Below are positions 1 through 12,085 of a DNA stretch of 64,000 nt, in pieces. The position numbers and the translations under genes are program-made. This DNA comes from Blastomyces gilchristii SLH14081 (lineage: Eukaryota > Ascomycota > Eurotiomycetes > Onygenales > Ajellomycetaceae). The notes beneath the pieces were generated by a model. That model saw only the letters and a list, made by a program, of their open reading frames with translations, was not told the origin of the DNA and did no database searches. The number at the start of each line of letters is the position of its first letter. Position 1 is the first letter of the stretch. The DNA is taken from contig NW_003101680.1 in NCBI RefSeq assembly GCF_000003855.2, positions 940,976 through 1,004,975 of the forward strand. The letters run 5' to 3'.

Positions 1-1270
1 GAAAGAGGGCGGGGGAAGGAAGTATAAGTGAAAGAAAAAGGGAACCGATAGAACGGCTGGGTTTTTAGACTTAGGTAGGACCTAGTTATATGTACCTGCA
101 CTGCAGGAGCCTGATAAAAAAACATATATGCTTTTTTAAAAGAGAGTAACAAGTTCGAAAGCAACGTGTTTTAATGATGATAGGCTTATGGAGGCGCGGT
201 TGAATTTGCTTCAAAATATCCAGGCCAACTTGATTGATTGTAACCAGTTATATGCTGTTTTGGAATGCTTTTGTGACTGCCCGAACTGCTGATGGATGAA
301 AAGCAAACTCCTCGGCCATTTTTATATCCAGGGCCGTCCTCACGTCTGTCTTGTTCATGAACTTCTTGGAACGGGTAACTACATCATCTTCAAATCGAGC
401 ATCTTGAGGCTCAAGTCTATAGGTCGCCGTCGACCTGGATTTGGTACCCATATAGCCAACGACGTGGCCGTATGGCGTACGCTCAAAACATCGAAGGAAG
501 GAATATCAAAAAAAGAGCTTCAGGTCCCGCCAGAGGGGAATGGATGTGCTGTGTGTTTTTGGAGTTCGTGGCGGCCAAAAAATGAGCCTCTGCGAATCTC
601 AACGACGGATGACACGGAGAACAACATCGCATGTTTGTCCTTGAGGATCTTCTTTCAGATAAACAGATGGAGGTCATGATAGGGGTAACTATCATCATCT
701 CGTCTAGGGAGGATTGTCTGGGATGGGATTCTTCAATCGAGTGGTCATGGTAGAGAGAAGCGCTTTTGGCAGTTAAATAGCTGCAAGTAAAATATAAAAT
801 AGCCTGCAAATCTCTTTTGAAACAGCTCATTGCCACTAGCAGCATCGCCTAAATAAGGAGTTATGTAGATCTGGAGCTGCAACTGAAGTTAGTTGAAGTT
901 TTTACTAACGCGTTTTGATCTCATACTACGTCTCGGTGGACGTGAAAAGCTGCCAAAGCGCGAAGATGATTAAGGGAACAGAACAGAAAATGATATGAGT
1001 AAATGAGTGAGGTCATGGTGAATACGCTGTTTCTCAAGAACAGGTAAATTTCAGTTGCTATTTAGCTGAGCCTTGCAGTAAATAAGTTTACTGTACGGAG
1101 TAACTATATTTAACTAACTATTGTGAATGAGGCTGGTCGATCTGGCGCCCATTTTGACTTCAACCAACTTTTCGAACTTCATTCTTCCACCAACCTCATC
1201 TCACCACACTCACCTTGACCAAACCTCTTACATGCCGTATCTACAATGACCCTACACCTGCTTATCTAGA
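1..1270. other. Intergenic/leader sequence, no gene assigned
   Basis: No complete gene could be supported here. On the minus strand, 451-248 reads as a 67-residue open frame of fairly normal composition, ending in a stop, and disrupted open sequence lies above it to about 845. This could be the eroded 3' end of a gene, but I recognise no family. The last ~150 bases are pyrimidine-rich and probably belong to the 5' region of the downstream IES1-like gene. A TACGGAGTA motif lies at 1094-1102. Confidence 0.3.
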
Positions 1271-1296
1271 CCCCCCCCCCCCCCCCCCCCCCCCCC
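1271..1296 (+). repeat. Poly-C tract (26 C) just before the IES1 start
   Basis: Twenty-six consecutive C residues end seven bases before the ATG at 1304. The tract would lie in the 5' untranslated leader, and the opposite strand is a G26 run. The length is likely to be unstable in reads and assemblies. Confidence 0.95.
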
Positions 1297-1303
1297 AATA
1301 GCA

Positions 1304-4300
1304 ATGGCGAGCAGCATAATCTCCATGTCTCGCGACGCTTCCCCCCGACCCGAAGCCCCAAAAACCTCCACGACAGCTGAGGAAGACGAGCGCCACCACC
1401 ATCAATCTACCCTCAATGACCCGGACACAACCATGGCCACGCAGCCCCCCGCAGATTCCCACAAACCCAGCGGTGCCTTCGAGCCCGAGAAGGACGACCA
1501 CCTTGAACACCCCAATGGCGGTTACTACGCGGGTTCCCGCAAGGACTTCCCCTTACCCGCAGACCGCTACCCGCTCCCTCGAGCCAGTGTAAATCGACTC
1601 CTCGAACCAGAGCCGGGTTCAAAGGGTGGCCGCCAACGCAGTTACCTCGATGACCCCAACCATTCCATCCAGGGCTTTTGGACTGAGTCCGGCACTTGGC
1701 AGGACTGGCCGCCTAAGTCCCCGCAGCCGCGGGATGGTGACAAAGACGATGGTGAACGTGAGGGTCAAAGTGGCGGCGATGGAAAGGAAGGGGAAGAGGT
1801 AGAGAGAGAAGAGGAAGTCAAGGACGAGACCAAGGAGGAGAAGAAGAAGTCCAACAAGGACAGCAATGGACGCTCTCATCAAAATGCTTCGCAGTCCCAT
1901 TCACAGTCGCAGTCGCAGTCGCAAGCCCACCGCTCCTCGGATGATCATGATGCTACTGGTAATACGAAACGGAGTAACACCGCCAGCAGCAATTTCCACT
2001 CAACCACTGTCAGCGCGACTGTAGGAATACGGCGACAGGCGAATGGCACCATCGGGTCTGTATACTCGGGCAACAAGATCCGACATCTAAAGAAGGATGA
2101 TGGAATCCCGCTGTGGCGGAAGGATATACAGTATGCGTTTTTGAAACTTGTTTTCGAGGATAAGACCCCTGTGTTTACGCGGCTGTCAGACGGTGCAAAA
2201 GGGCTGGATTTTGCAGATATATACATCGATGCCATGGCGAGGAGTAGCAAGACCAGCAAGATTCTGAAAGACAAGTTACAGAATGATAAGGCCGCAGCGA
2301 TTAGCATGGCTATGGTTTGTCTGTTGGTGAACTTCGGGAGGATGAATACTACCCTTAACTGTGAGGATTCCTCCCAGAAGAAACCGTGATTATGACGACG
2401 CTCTTCTCTGTTACAAAATTTATTTACTAACTGTTCGATTTACTACCGTACAGTCTTTCCGGAAATGCGCGCTCAGCTACGAACATACCACTCTATCCCC
2501 TCCCTACAAGCCCACCAGGACCCAAACGCCTACAAACAGCTTCAAGACGCGCCCAGGCTTAAATCAATCCTAAAGGGTGCCTCGGAGGACACCGATCAAC
2601 CAAACACCATCGAAAAAATCAAGCAGGCGTCCATCCCCCGTACAAACCCTGTAAACCTCATCTTCGTCCTCTCACAATATGCTCCACGAATATCCGAACT
2701 ACACTTCTTCGCTCCCCGCGACTTCTTCGACTTAGTCATGCGCTCCAGTCTGAGCAGTAGAAGTCGCGCAAGGGCTTTTCTTTGGCTCATGTGGTATTAT
2801 CTCGAAAGTGACTTTTCGACACATGATGCTTTGAATAATCCGTTTGGACCGGGACTGGTTGGCGAAGGCACTGATGGGCTGCCATTGAAGGTACCGGCCT
2901 TTGAGCCGCTAACAGAGGCCGAGGCTGATGCAGAAAATGTGGATACGGCGGAAGAGATTCGGTATGGGGAGGAGAAGCAACGGGAGAGAAAGCGTAGGGT
3001 TTTCTTTTTCCTTTCCGGTCTTAAACGAGCCGTTATCATCAGCAAGGCCCCAAGACTAATTTTACCGATTTTGTAGGGATCCTGGAAGAAGATGATACTA
3101 CTTTCAGGTCGGGCAAGAGGCCAAAGAAAGGTAGGTTTTGTCTGAATTAAAAAATGTCTACCTTCTCGTTCTCCCAATATCCCGCTAATCCGATATACCC
3201 TAGGCCCAGCTCTTGACTACACGAGCGATGACTTAAACTCTGAGCTTGGAACAGGAGACAGACAAAGTATGACTGGCCGCACCACAGGCGCTGAATACAA
3301 TGTGGACGACGAAATAGAGTTGCCAACCCGATACCGCGCAGGACGGCGCGCCAAGCGCGAATCTTCGACAAACCGCTCTTCTTTCAGAACTACGCAGCCG
3401 CGCCGTCTCGTCCTCAAGACGCGAATGGACCAGACGCCAGACGCCATCTCCCCTGCCCCTCCCGGTTCAGCACATCCGGTCCTCAACCAGTTCGGTGCCG
3501 GTCCCGGCGCTCGTGCAAGCTCTAGTTCCCGCGCCGTAGGATCACATCAACACCAGCCCGCGGGTAGCGGCAGCGCCCGCCGCCCCCGTCCGTTAACCCA
3601 ACATCAGCTTGCTGTTGAACAAAACCGCAAACAACGTGTCGATTACCTCCTTGCTCAACGCCGGACGGAAGCACTAAAGGAAATCCGAGCACGCCGTCAG
3701 GGCGAGGTCCCCTTCGTGCGGGCGGGGCGGTTATTACAGAACCTGCCAGAGGATTATGATACGGATGATGAGGATTCGTGGGGGAAAGGCGGGGTGTGCC
3801 CGCACCCCGACGGAGAGGAGGATTATGGCGAGGCGGCGGGGTTTTACCTTTCTGTGCTGAAGAGAGCGGCGAGGAGGCTACAACGGTGGGATTGGGATTG
3901 TATGGTTGAGGATGCGAGGAGGAAAGCGGAGAGGGAGAGGGAGAGAGAGAGGGAGAAACTGGCTGAAGCTGAGGCCGAGGCTGAGGCTGAGAGGCATCGG
4001 GCTGCCATTGGTGATGGGGATGTGTCGTTCATAAATGAGATTCGTAACCCGGCTGCCGAAGCTGATAATGACAACATCCTCACCCCCACTCGTCCTTCGA
4101 AACCCAAAAGCCGCTCAAGACGGAAACCGAAGGCCGTGGCAGAGCCGACTGAGGAAGAAGGGGTGCCAGAGAAGAAACCCCGCGCGAGACCGGGGACGTC
4201 AACCCGTAGTCGCCAGTCTACGGGTGGTGGGCGGAAGCAGCGGGCATCAACTGGGCGCTCACGCGCGACTGGTGCTACCTCTGCTACACAACCTGTGGCT

Positions 4301-5161
4301 AATACAGCTGATACAAACACGGAAACAACTACGACAATGAAGGGAGAGAAGGGCGGTGACGCTACTACTGCCTCTGATCATCTATCTGTACCGGATGTCG
4401 CCAACGCGGGCGCAACGCCCTCTTCAGACGACTTAAGTCATGCCGGTGGAGATCGGGATAGGGATGCGGCTCTCGATGATATTGATAATGAGTTGTTAGG
4501 AGAATCCAATGGGGATGGAGATGGCAAAGCACGTCCTCGTCCGCGGAAGCGCAAGCGTCGCGACGACGACGATGATGATGCCATGCCAGCGCCGGAAACT
4601 ACAACCCTACAGGCAGAGGCAGAGGCAGAAACAGAAGCAGAACGCGACGGTGAAAGCGAGTCTGCAGACGCAGAAATGGGAATGGAAGTCGAAGTGGAGG
4701 TAGAATCCGACGCAGTAGCGCCCTCCTCATCTCCCTCGGCGGTTCGGTCTCACAAGGAGCAGCAGCACCAGCTGCAAAAGGCATCACGACCGCTCCCACC
4801 TCTGGACGCACCAAGGGCGGAACAGCCTGGGGTTGAAGAGTCGTTGCCGGGAGACGTAGCAGTGCCGAAACCGCGCTATTCTAGCGCTGTGATGGTGGAT
4901 TCTTATCGGGATAGTGATGTTGAGGGATCAAGTTACTTGGGTGATGGGGACGGGGATGAGACGATGCTTAGTGAGCACAGACAGGGTCCGGGGGATGATA
5001 CGGATGAGATTGAGGAGGAGGACGATGAAGAAGGGGAGGAGGAGGGGGAAGAATCTGGCGAAAATCATGGTGATGACGATGATGGTGATGATGACGATGA
5101 TGGTGAGAGTTTGGAGATGGAGGGGGAGAGTGATGGCGATCAAGTTATGGCTGACGGATGA
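1304..5161 (+). CDS. IES1: INO80 chromatin-remodelling complex subunit Ies1-like
   Basis: Four exons are inferred: 1304-2360, 2454-2993, 3077-3130 and 3204-5161. All use GT-AG introns and keep frame, giving 1,202 residues. The N-terminal ~260 residues are Ser/Gln/Glu-rich and disordered. A conserved core starts at about residue 262 (IPLWRKDIQYAFLKLVFED) and continues across intron 1 through NFGRMNTTLN into the FFPEM segment, which is the fungal Ies1 signature. After residue ~560 the protein is low complexity, with Arg/Glu repeats, Ala-Glu runs and a very acidic Asp/Glu tail. Ies1 is a fungus-specific subunit of the INO80 ATP-dependent nucleosome remodeller in the nucleus. The start was chosen as the first ATG of the open frame after the poly-C tract. 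The family call rests on the core; the long tails are lineage-variable. Confidence 0.85.
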
Positions 5162-6740
5162 ATGGATGTGGTTTGCGCTATTTTTCTCTTTTCTTGTGTC
5201 TTCTTCTTTTTCTCTTCTTATTCTGCCCGTTTTTCTATATATACTTCCTAATGAATGGGACCTTTACTCTCTGTATGGTATCTATGCTTTTCCCACAAAG
5301 AAACTAAAAGAAAGAAAGACAGCGGAGAGAGCAAACTTCCCGTTAGAGTCAATGGAGCTGTGAGTTCTGACAGTGTAGAAATCGAGTTGACTGCGAGGAG
5401 ATAACATCCAGCTTTTCGGCAATCCATGGAAGAAGGCAAGTGAAAGCAAAGCAATACATACATACATTCACTGCGACAAGCTCCTCAGCAACAACTTGGC
5501 AGCAACAACATTTCAGTCTGCATCCCACAGCAGCAAGCCGCGGATAAGTTACCATTGATGATGCTGGGTAGAAAAAGATAGAGAGAAAGAACCCTTCTTA
5601 TTAGGCAGAGAATGGGTTATCAGACTGGAAAACCCACTCACTTCTATTGAACAAATTACTCTTTTATTTATTATCAGATAATAAATCGATTTCATTTCAA
5701 GACCAACTCAATCATGAAAAAGGTTCTCATGAGATCAATGTGCACACTATCTAACATCGCTGTCTCTACAGTGTCTTCATCTGCAGAGTGGATGAACACA
5801 GCCCGGTGTATTGACATCAAAAATATATCTATATATATATATGTATGTATCGGACGCGGTTCTGTAGGGAACTGTCTGAGGAGGATCCCAGCACGGGAAA
5901 GTTGTTATATTCAAAGAGTATCTCATCAACAAGCATGAGAGTGAGAGCTGTGAACTGATTTCAAAACCTGAGTTCAATCTCAATTGTTCCATGAGAAAAA
6001 AAAGATTCTCTATCAATGACTGACTTGTTCAAATCCTGGATGTGTGGCAATACACACATCCTTCCTCACCCTCCTGAAACGCTTAAAGCGTTGATTCATC
6101 TATATTTCAATCTATAAAAAGAAAGAACACAGAAGCCAGGAAAACAAAGACTCATCTCAACTACAGTCTGTATAGTTGGCTGTGAGCCTGTGATGATGTC
6201 TGTACTTTGTATACAACTCTCAAACCTGTCCGGGGGGTGAAGCTGCTGACTAAGCTCCTCATTATTAGCATGTGACACTCCTTTCACCATCAACATCAAC
6301 ATCATCAACATCAACAACAACAAATACTCATTCTTATGTTCTGTATAAGATATACAATATATCTGCTGCAGGACTGACTACCTGCGCGTATCACTGAGCC
6401 CTTTTGCTGGCTCTTCTTTTGCTTTGTCTGCTTTACTCGGAATCATTTCTCCCAAAGTGCTACGTCCAGACAGCTAAATAACTAACTTATCGAACTAGTT
6501 CTCCGTCGTACAATCCCCGCTAGCCAAAAAAAAGTTATTTTATCTGTCCTGTGCGACTTCGTTCCCCTGTGCGAGAAACCTCCTCCATGTCTGCCAGAGC
6601 CATACAATAATACAACCAACCAACTAAATGTCCGGAATATAACTCCTAAACCCCTAAATCCCTACCCTCTGCTCCAACCATTCAACACCAACAAAACCAA
6701 CAAAAACCAACATCTAAAGGCGAACAGCAAATCTCCCGAC
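5162..6740. other. Intergenic spacer between IES1 and INSIG-like genes
   Basis: This 1.6 kb spacer has no convincing coding frame. It starts with a T-rich IES1 3' region and contains a short TA-repeat at about 5826-5842. The pyrimidine/A-rich stretch before 6741 probably holds the promoter of the next gene. No RNA gene was recognised. Confidence 0.6.
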
Positions 6741-8155
6741 ATGGACCACCACGAACCCCCAATCCTCCGCCCGCGTGCCCGGAAACCCTTTGAGCTCGCC
6801 GCCTCCTCCCCCTCCACCGAACCCTCTGAACCATCTACCCCGATCTTAGAAGAATCAGCTCCCAACCAAAACGCTCTCGATCCCTCCTCCAAAGACTCCC
6901 TCGCCGCCCACCGCACCCGCTCGATCCTCAACCTCACCTCCTCCACCCTCCTCGGAATCTACTCACCCACTACCCTCGATAGTCCCCGCGATGAGCTCTC
7001 CTCCTGGGACGCCGTCGCCAGCGGTGCCCAAACACCCACCTCAATCTCGAACAACGCGCGCTTCCCCCTTTCTACCACTTCCACTACTACTACTACTACT
7101 ACTACCGCCGCGACCGCCGCCACCAGAAAACCAACAAACGGTTCCACGCTAATCTCAAACCCCCCTTCTTCCATACACCCCAGACACATACGCACACCAC
7201 GTCTCCTCCACCGCCGCCGCACCCTGCGCACCTTCTATCTCCCTCTCCTCCTCCGCAGCGCTCTACTCTTCATCTTTGGCGTCGCTTACGGCATCATCAT
7301 CACCCACCTACATGACAACCCGCGCGTGACGCCCATCAAGATCGAGAACATCGATCTCATCAGGCGCGGGTCGTGGGTGTATATGGTGTTCTGGGGTGGG
7401 GCGGGCGTGGCGCTGGGAGGACTGTTGCCGTGGTTTGATGTTGTTTGGGAGGAGTTTGTCGGAGGAGATGGCGAGGGGGAGGAGGACGGTGCAGGGGTAG
7501 GAGAGAAGATGGATGGGGGTGGCGGGAATGTAGAGGTTAGCAATAGGGATTTGACCGGGAGTGGAAGTGGAAGTGGGGATGGGAAGGTAAATGTGAAAGT
7601 GAACGGGGGGCAACAATTGAAGAGTTCCCAGTCCATAGCAGCCGATTGGAATCAGGTTGTCAGGAGCATCGGTGCGTTTGTGGGCATTGCATTTGCGATT
7701 GTAAGTAATCTACACATCAGACATTTATTTACACCCTCTATCACTATAACCATCACCGTCGCCAACACAACCACCACCACTACCAGATCATACATCTAAG
7801 CTAACCCCCAATCTAGCGCAAACTTCCCTGGCAATCCACCCTCCAAGTCTCCCTAACCCTCGCGCTCGTCAACCCGTTCCTCTGGTACCTCATCGACCGC
7901 TCAAAGCCAGGCTTCATGCTCTCCACCGCCGTCGGTCTGCTGGGCATGGTCACGTGGCTGGGCGTGAACCCGGACGTCGTGCCGGCGCCAACTGCGAATG
8001 TTGGAGAAGCTAACGCTATTGCTGGTTCAGGCGGAATGCTCCTTGCGTCGCAGGAGAGTATTGCGGTGGGGACGTGGATTGCCAGCGTGTTGTTTTGTAG
8101 CTGCGTTTGTTTTGGGAATATTGGGAGGCGGTTGGCAGTGGGTGGGGGAAGGTGA
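6741..8155 (+). CDS. INSIG-domain ER membrane protein
   Basis: Two exons, 6741-7700 and 7817-8155, join in phase 0 across a GTAAGT...TAG intron and give 432 residues. The first ~150 residues are Ser/Pro/Thr-rich and probably cytosolic. The membrane region begins with LLLRSALLFIFGVAYGIIIT at about residue 172 and includes WVYMVFWGGAGVALGGLLPW. After a Gly/Glu-rich insert come further hydrophobic segments, including LVNPFLWYLIDRSKPGF. This order and these motifs match the fungal insulin-induced-gene (INSIG) family. INSIG proteins sit in the ER and hold SREBP/SCAP or HMG-CoA reductase under sterol control; in fission yeast Ins1 acts on HMG-CoA reductase. Which role applies here is not visible from the sequence. 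The charged, repetitive insert between transmembrane segments (about residues 235-300) is unusually long and probably a loop. Confidence 0.8.
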
Positions 8156-9861
8156 ATTTTGGGAGGTGCAGATAGATATTGCTGTGTTTTTAATGGTGTA
8201 AGGAAGGGGATAAGGGGGCTGAATTGCTTTTTGTTTCTCTTACTTCTTTTGCCTCTTTAATTCTCTGGCTCTTTTTTTTTTCTAAATTCTCTTAATTATC
8301 GGGTTATGCGATGCAATGAGGTTTGTGTATACTATATATATACGGGTTTCTGCTGCATTCGGGAATAAAAGGGGAGGCTGTGATGCGCATTTGATGAGCT
8401 ATGGGGAAGATGGCCGGGAGAAAAGGACGCTTATTTACATCTCAACTATGTTAATGGCAGTGGAGTGGGGAGCTTTTTCATTTTTCTCTCGGGGAGGTTG
8501 TATCTAAGAAACATGTAGATGCATGTGTTTAGGGTTCGATTCTCTGGGCATGTATTCTTTACTGTCTGCTTGAATGATTGAGATATGTATTATTATTATG
8601 CTAACCCTCCTTGATCAACATCTTCCCCATCCTCCATCGATTCGAAACGTGTCCATAGCGACATAAGCTATTGTATTTCCAATGGCGAAGCCCAATTCTT
8701 AAACCTCTTGCTTCCATCCACTCCATCTCTGTACATATATATATATGCAGAGGCCCCATCCAGCCAACGAGCAAATATGTAGACGAGTAGATTAACCACC
8801 CCCCCCTCTCCCCACAATCCATCAGCAAATAATAGAGGAGTTATTTTTTAAATGTCCCGCCAATCATTGCAATCCCACCCACAGCCCTCGTCTAAAAGAA
8901 GATGAAGGGGGAGAGTGACACTGCACCCAAGACCGACGACATAAAAGGCCGGATTAAATCCGGGGCCATTATTTACTCTCCATTCTAATAGACGATTTCC
9001 ATACCTCATGGGCAATTTTTATGAAGAAAAAAGCCTTTGTAGGAACGCTTTTTTGTAGAATGTTGTTTATTTTTTTTTTGCGTTGTTCGTGGAAAAGAAG
9101 AAGAAAAGAAAAAAAAAAAGGCGGCGGAGGAAAATTTCGAGATGGTTTTGAGGGCTAGGAGGGGGTCATGTGATGCGACGTGGTGTTTGTCTTGTTTGGC
9201 GCGGCATCGCAGGACGGGGATTACATAAGATCGCGCTGGTTGGTGGGGTTTGATCTTCGAGCCAGAAAAAGATGCGTATTATCAAGCGGATTTATGAAGT
9301 AACTTTGAGTATTTTTTTAATTTTTTTTTTCGTTTTACTTTATTTACTCCCGTTCCCTCTATTTCCTTTTTCTTACTATATTTTAGCCAACTGTCAGCGA
9401 GACAGCTATAGCAATTGGATATTCTAAACCTCCTGGTGAGCATTTGCATGCCCAGCTCCTCCTATACCTATCATAGTCCTTGTCATCAGTGCCCCTCTTC
9501 TCGCAACTGCACTACTACCATACTATTCAGCCATTGTACCCTCTGGCTGGCGGTCTGGTGTGATCTGATAGCGTGTCTAGGTGGGGGGAGAAGAGGGGAG
9601 AGGAGAGAGAGAAGGAGAGAGATGAGAGACGATACAACCCCCCCCTCTCCCTCCCTCCCTCCTCCCAAAAACACCCCTATCGTGACAGGCTGCGGGTTCT
9701 GTCAAGGCTCTTCTTCTTTGCGTTTCCGTTCCTTTTTTACGGTTCCTTTTAATTTCAGCTTTTCTGCTCTTTGAAATTCACCGCTCTTGTCGCTACTATT
9801 CCTATGAACCCTGTGTTGCGCAGGGAAGAGCGCACATTACGCAGTATACGAGAACTTAGTT
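8156..9861. other. Intergenic spacer upstream of ATIC
   Basis: About 1.7 kb without a supportable gene. It contains several T- or A-rich tracts (for example 9070-9080 and 9310-9330) and a purine-rich segment at 9581-9640. The region before 9862 is the likely ATIC promoter and leader. A possible alternative leader splice acceptor precedes the ATG, but nothing fixes it. Confidence 0.6.
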
Positions 9862-9954
9862 ATGGCTGATGACTTCCCACCCGCGCAGGTGCTAAAGAAA
9901 TCCCTCGACCCTACCAAGCTCGACAGACCTGCTCTCAGGTATTTTCGGAATAAG

Positions 9955-10268
9955 ATGGCGCAGAAGTCGGGTACACATGCATCTATCTCCCTTACCTTTT
10001 TTTCTATTTATCCTTAGTTACTAAATACTTCTACTGCTTTCTTTTTTCATTGCTGACCTTGTTCATGCATGCTTTGAATTGCTGCAGCGATCCTGTCGGT
10101 CTACGACAAAACTGGCTTGCTAGATCTGGCCAAGGGCCTCATCCAATACAATGTTCGCTTGCTCGCGTCTGGCGGTACGGCGAAGATGATTCGGGAGGCT
10201 GGATTTCCGGTTGAGTGAGTTGGTCGCCTCTGTTAAGGGCGGGCATATTTTTTTTATAATATCAATTG

Positions 10269-10312
<44 letters not shown>

Positions 10313-12085
10313 CACAAATCAAAATTACTGATGGAGCCAGGGATGTATCCGCCATCACGCACGCCCCCGAAATGCTGGGTGGTCGTGTGAAGACCCTTCA
10401 TCCTGCAGTCCACGGCGGAATTCTCGCCCGGAATATCGAGTCCGACGAACAGGATCTGGCAGACCAGAAGATCGCGAAGGTCGACTATGTCGTCTGCAAC
10501 CTATACCCATTCAAGGAGACTGTGGCCAAGGTCAATGTTACCATGGAGGAGGCTGTCGAGGACATTGATATTGGAGGTGTCACACTACTGCGCGCTGCGG
10601 CTAAGAACCATGCCCGGGTCACCATTCTCAGCGATCCGAGCGATTACCCGGAATTCCTAAGCCAGTTGGAGGCGGGGGATGTTTCAGAGAAGAACCGGAA
10701 GCTTTATGCTCTCAAGGCGTTTGAGCACACTGCAGACTATGACGAGGCGATCTCAGGCTTCTTCAGGAAGCAGTACGCTGCTGGTACACAGTACATGCCG
10801 CTTCGTTATGGCGCGAATCCACACCAGAAACCCGCTTGCGCCTTCACCAGGCAGGGCCAGCTCCCATTCAAGGTCCTTGGCGGGTCTCCAGGATATATCA
10901 ACCTTCTCGACGCTTTGAACGCATGGCCACTCGTTAAAGAATTGAAGCAGGCCCTAGGCTACCCAGCTGCCGCCAGCTTCAAGCACGTTTCTCCCGCCGG
11001 TGCCGCCATTGGCGTCCCACTGAACGAGAAGGAGAAGAAGGTCTACATGGTCGACGATATCGCCGGCATCGACGAGTCGGGATTGGCACAGGCATACGCC
11101 CGCGCCAGAGGCGCAGACCGCATGTCCAGTTTCGGCGACGTCATCGCCCTCTCCGACATCGTCGACGTCCCAACCGCCAAGATCATCTCCCGTGAAGTCT
11201 CCGACGGCGTCATCGCGCCAGGCTACACCCCCGAGGCCCTAGCCCTCCTCACCAAGAAAAAGGGCGGCAAATATCTCGTCCTCCAAATGGACGAGGCCTA
11301 TAACCCGCCCGCCGACGAAACCCGCTCCGTCTACGGCGTCCAGCTCTCCCAACACCGCAACGACGCCACCATCCACCCCAAACAGCTCCTTCACCTCCAT
11401 CGTCACACCCAAGGACCTGAAGAAACTCCCCGACTCCGCCCTGCGCGACCTCACCGTCGCCACCATCGCGCTCAAATACACTCAGTCGAACTCCGTCTGC
11501 TACGCGCTGAACGGGCAAGTCATCGGCCTCGGCGCGGGCCAGCAGAGCCGCATCCACTGCACGCGCCTGGCGGGCGATAAGGCAGATAACTGGTGGATGC
11601 GGTTCCATGAGCGGGCGCTGAGTATACGGTGGAAACCGGGGACGAAGCGGGCGGAGAAGAGTAATGCGATTGATATGTTGTGTTCCGGACAGGTGCCGGG
11701 CAATGCCGTTGAGAAGGCGGATTTTGAGAAGGTGTTTGAGGACGGGTGTGTGCCTGTGCCGTTTACGGTTGAGGAGCGGGATGGGTGGTTGGAGCAGTTG
11801 GGAGAGGTGGCGGTCTCGTCGGATGCTTTTGTGAGTCCCCCCCTCCCCTTTTTTTTTTTTTTTTTTTTTTTTTCGGTTCTCGTACGTGGTTGCTAATATG
11901 TCTGCTCTTTTTTCTTTTCCTTTAAACAGTTCCCCTTCGTTGACAACGTGTTCCGCGCCGCACGGTCTGGTGTTAAATACATCGCTGCACCGAGCGGAAG
12001 CCAGAATGATGGTCCTGTCTTTGAGACGGCGGAGAAACTGGGGATTGTGTTCGTGGAGCAGGGGATTCGGTTGTTCCATCACTGA
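9955..12085 (+). CDS. ADE17: Bifunctional AICAR transformylase/IMP cyclohydrolase (frameshifted copy as read)
   Basis: Exons are 9955-9970, 10088-10214, 10341-11830 and 11930-12085. The enzyme catalyses the last two steps of de novo IMP synthesis in the cytosol: formyl transfer to AICAR, then ring closure. The N-terminal cyclohydrolase part shows [44 protein letters not shown] and VCNLYPF. The transformylase part shows [12 protein letters not shown], then [11 protein letters not shown] and [18 protein letters not shown] near the end. With one base removed near 11376-11383 the length is 595 residues, normal for the family (about 592-597). As written, the frame breaks there: one extra base in the CCCCAAAC run puts the last ~200 residues in another frame. 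An in-frame ATG at 9862 could add 31 residues; 9955 was chosen because family members start at this point. Intron 2 has a 38-T run and intron 3 a 25-T run. Confidence 0.9.
10272..10309 (+). repeat. Poly-T tract (38 T) in ATIC intron 2
   Basis: A T38 run lies inside the intron 10215-10340, ending 31 bases before the 3' splice site. It is on the sense strand and could act as an extended polypyrimidine tract. Its length is probably variable. Confidence 0.95.
11849..11873 (+). repeat. Poly-T tract (25 T) in ATIC intron 3
   Basis: A T25 run lies within intron 11831-11929, starting close to the 5' splice site after a C-rich stretch. It is on the sense strand, like the tract in intron 2. Confidence 0.95.

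Noticed and set aside
3844..4320. Minus-strand open frame opposite IES1
   Set aside because: Shadow of the plus-strand coding sequence; no homology.
8525..8550. GGGTTCGATTC-like tRNA B box
   Set aside because: No A box or cloverleaf upstream; not a tRNA.
9862..9954. Upstream in-frame start of ATIC
   Set aside because: Open and possible, but family members start near MAQKS at 9955; kept as an alternative only.
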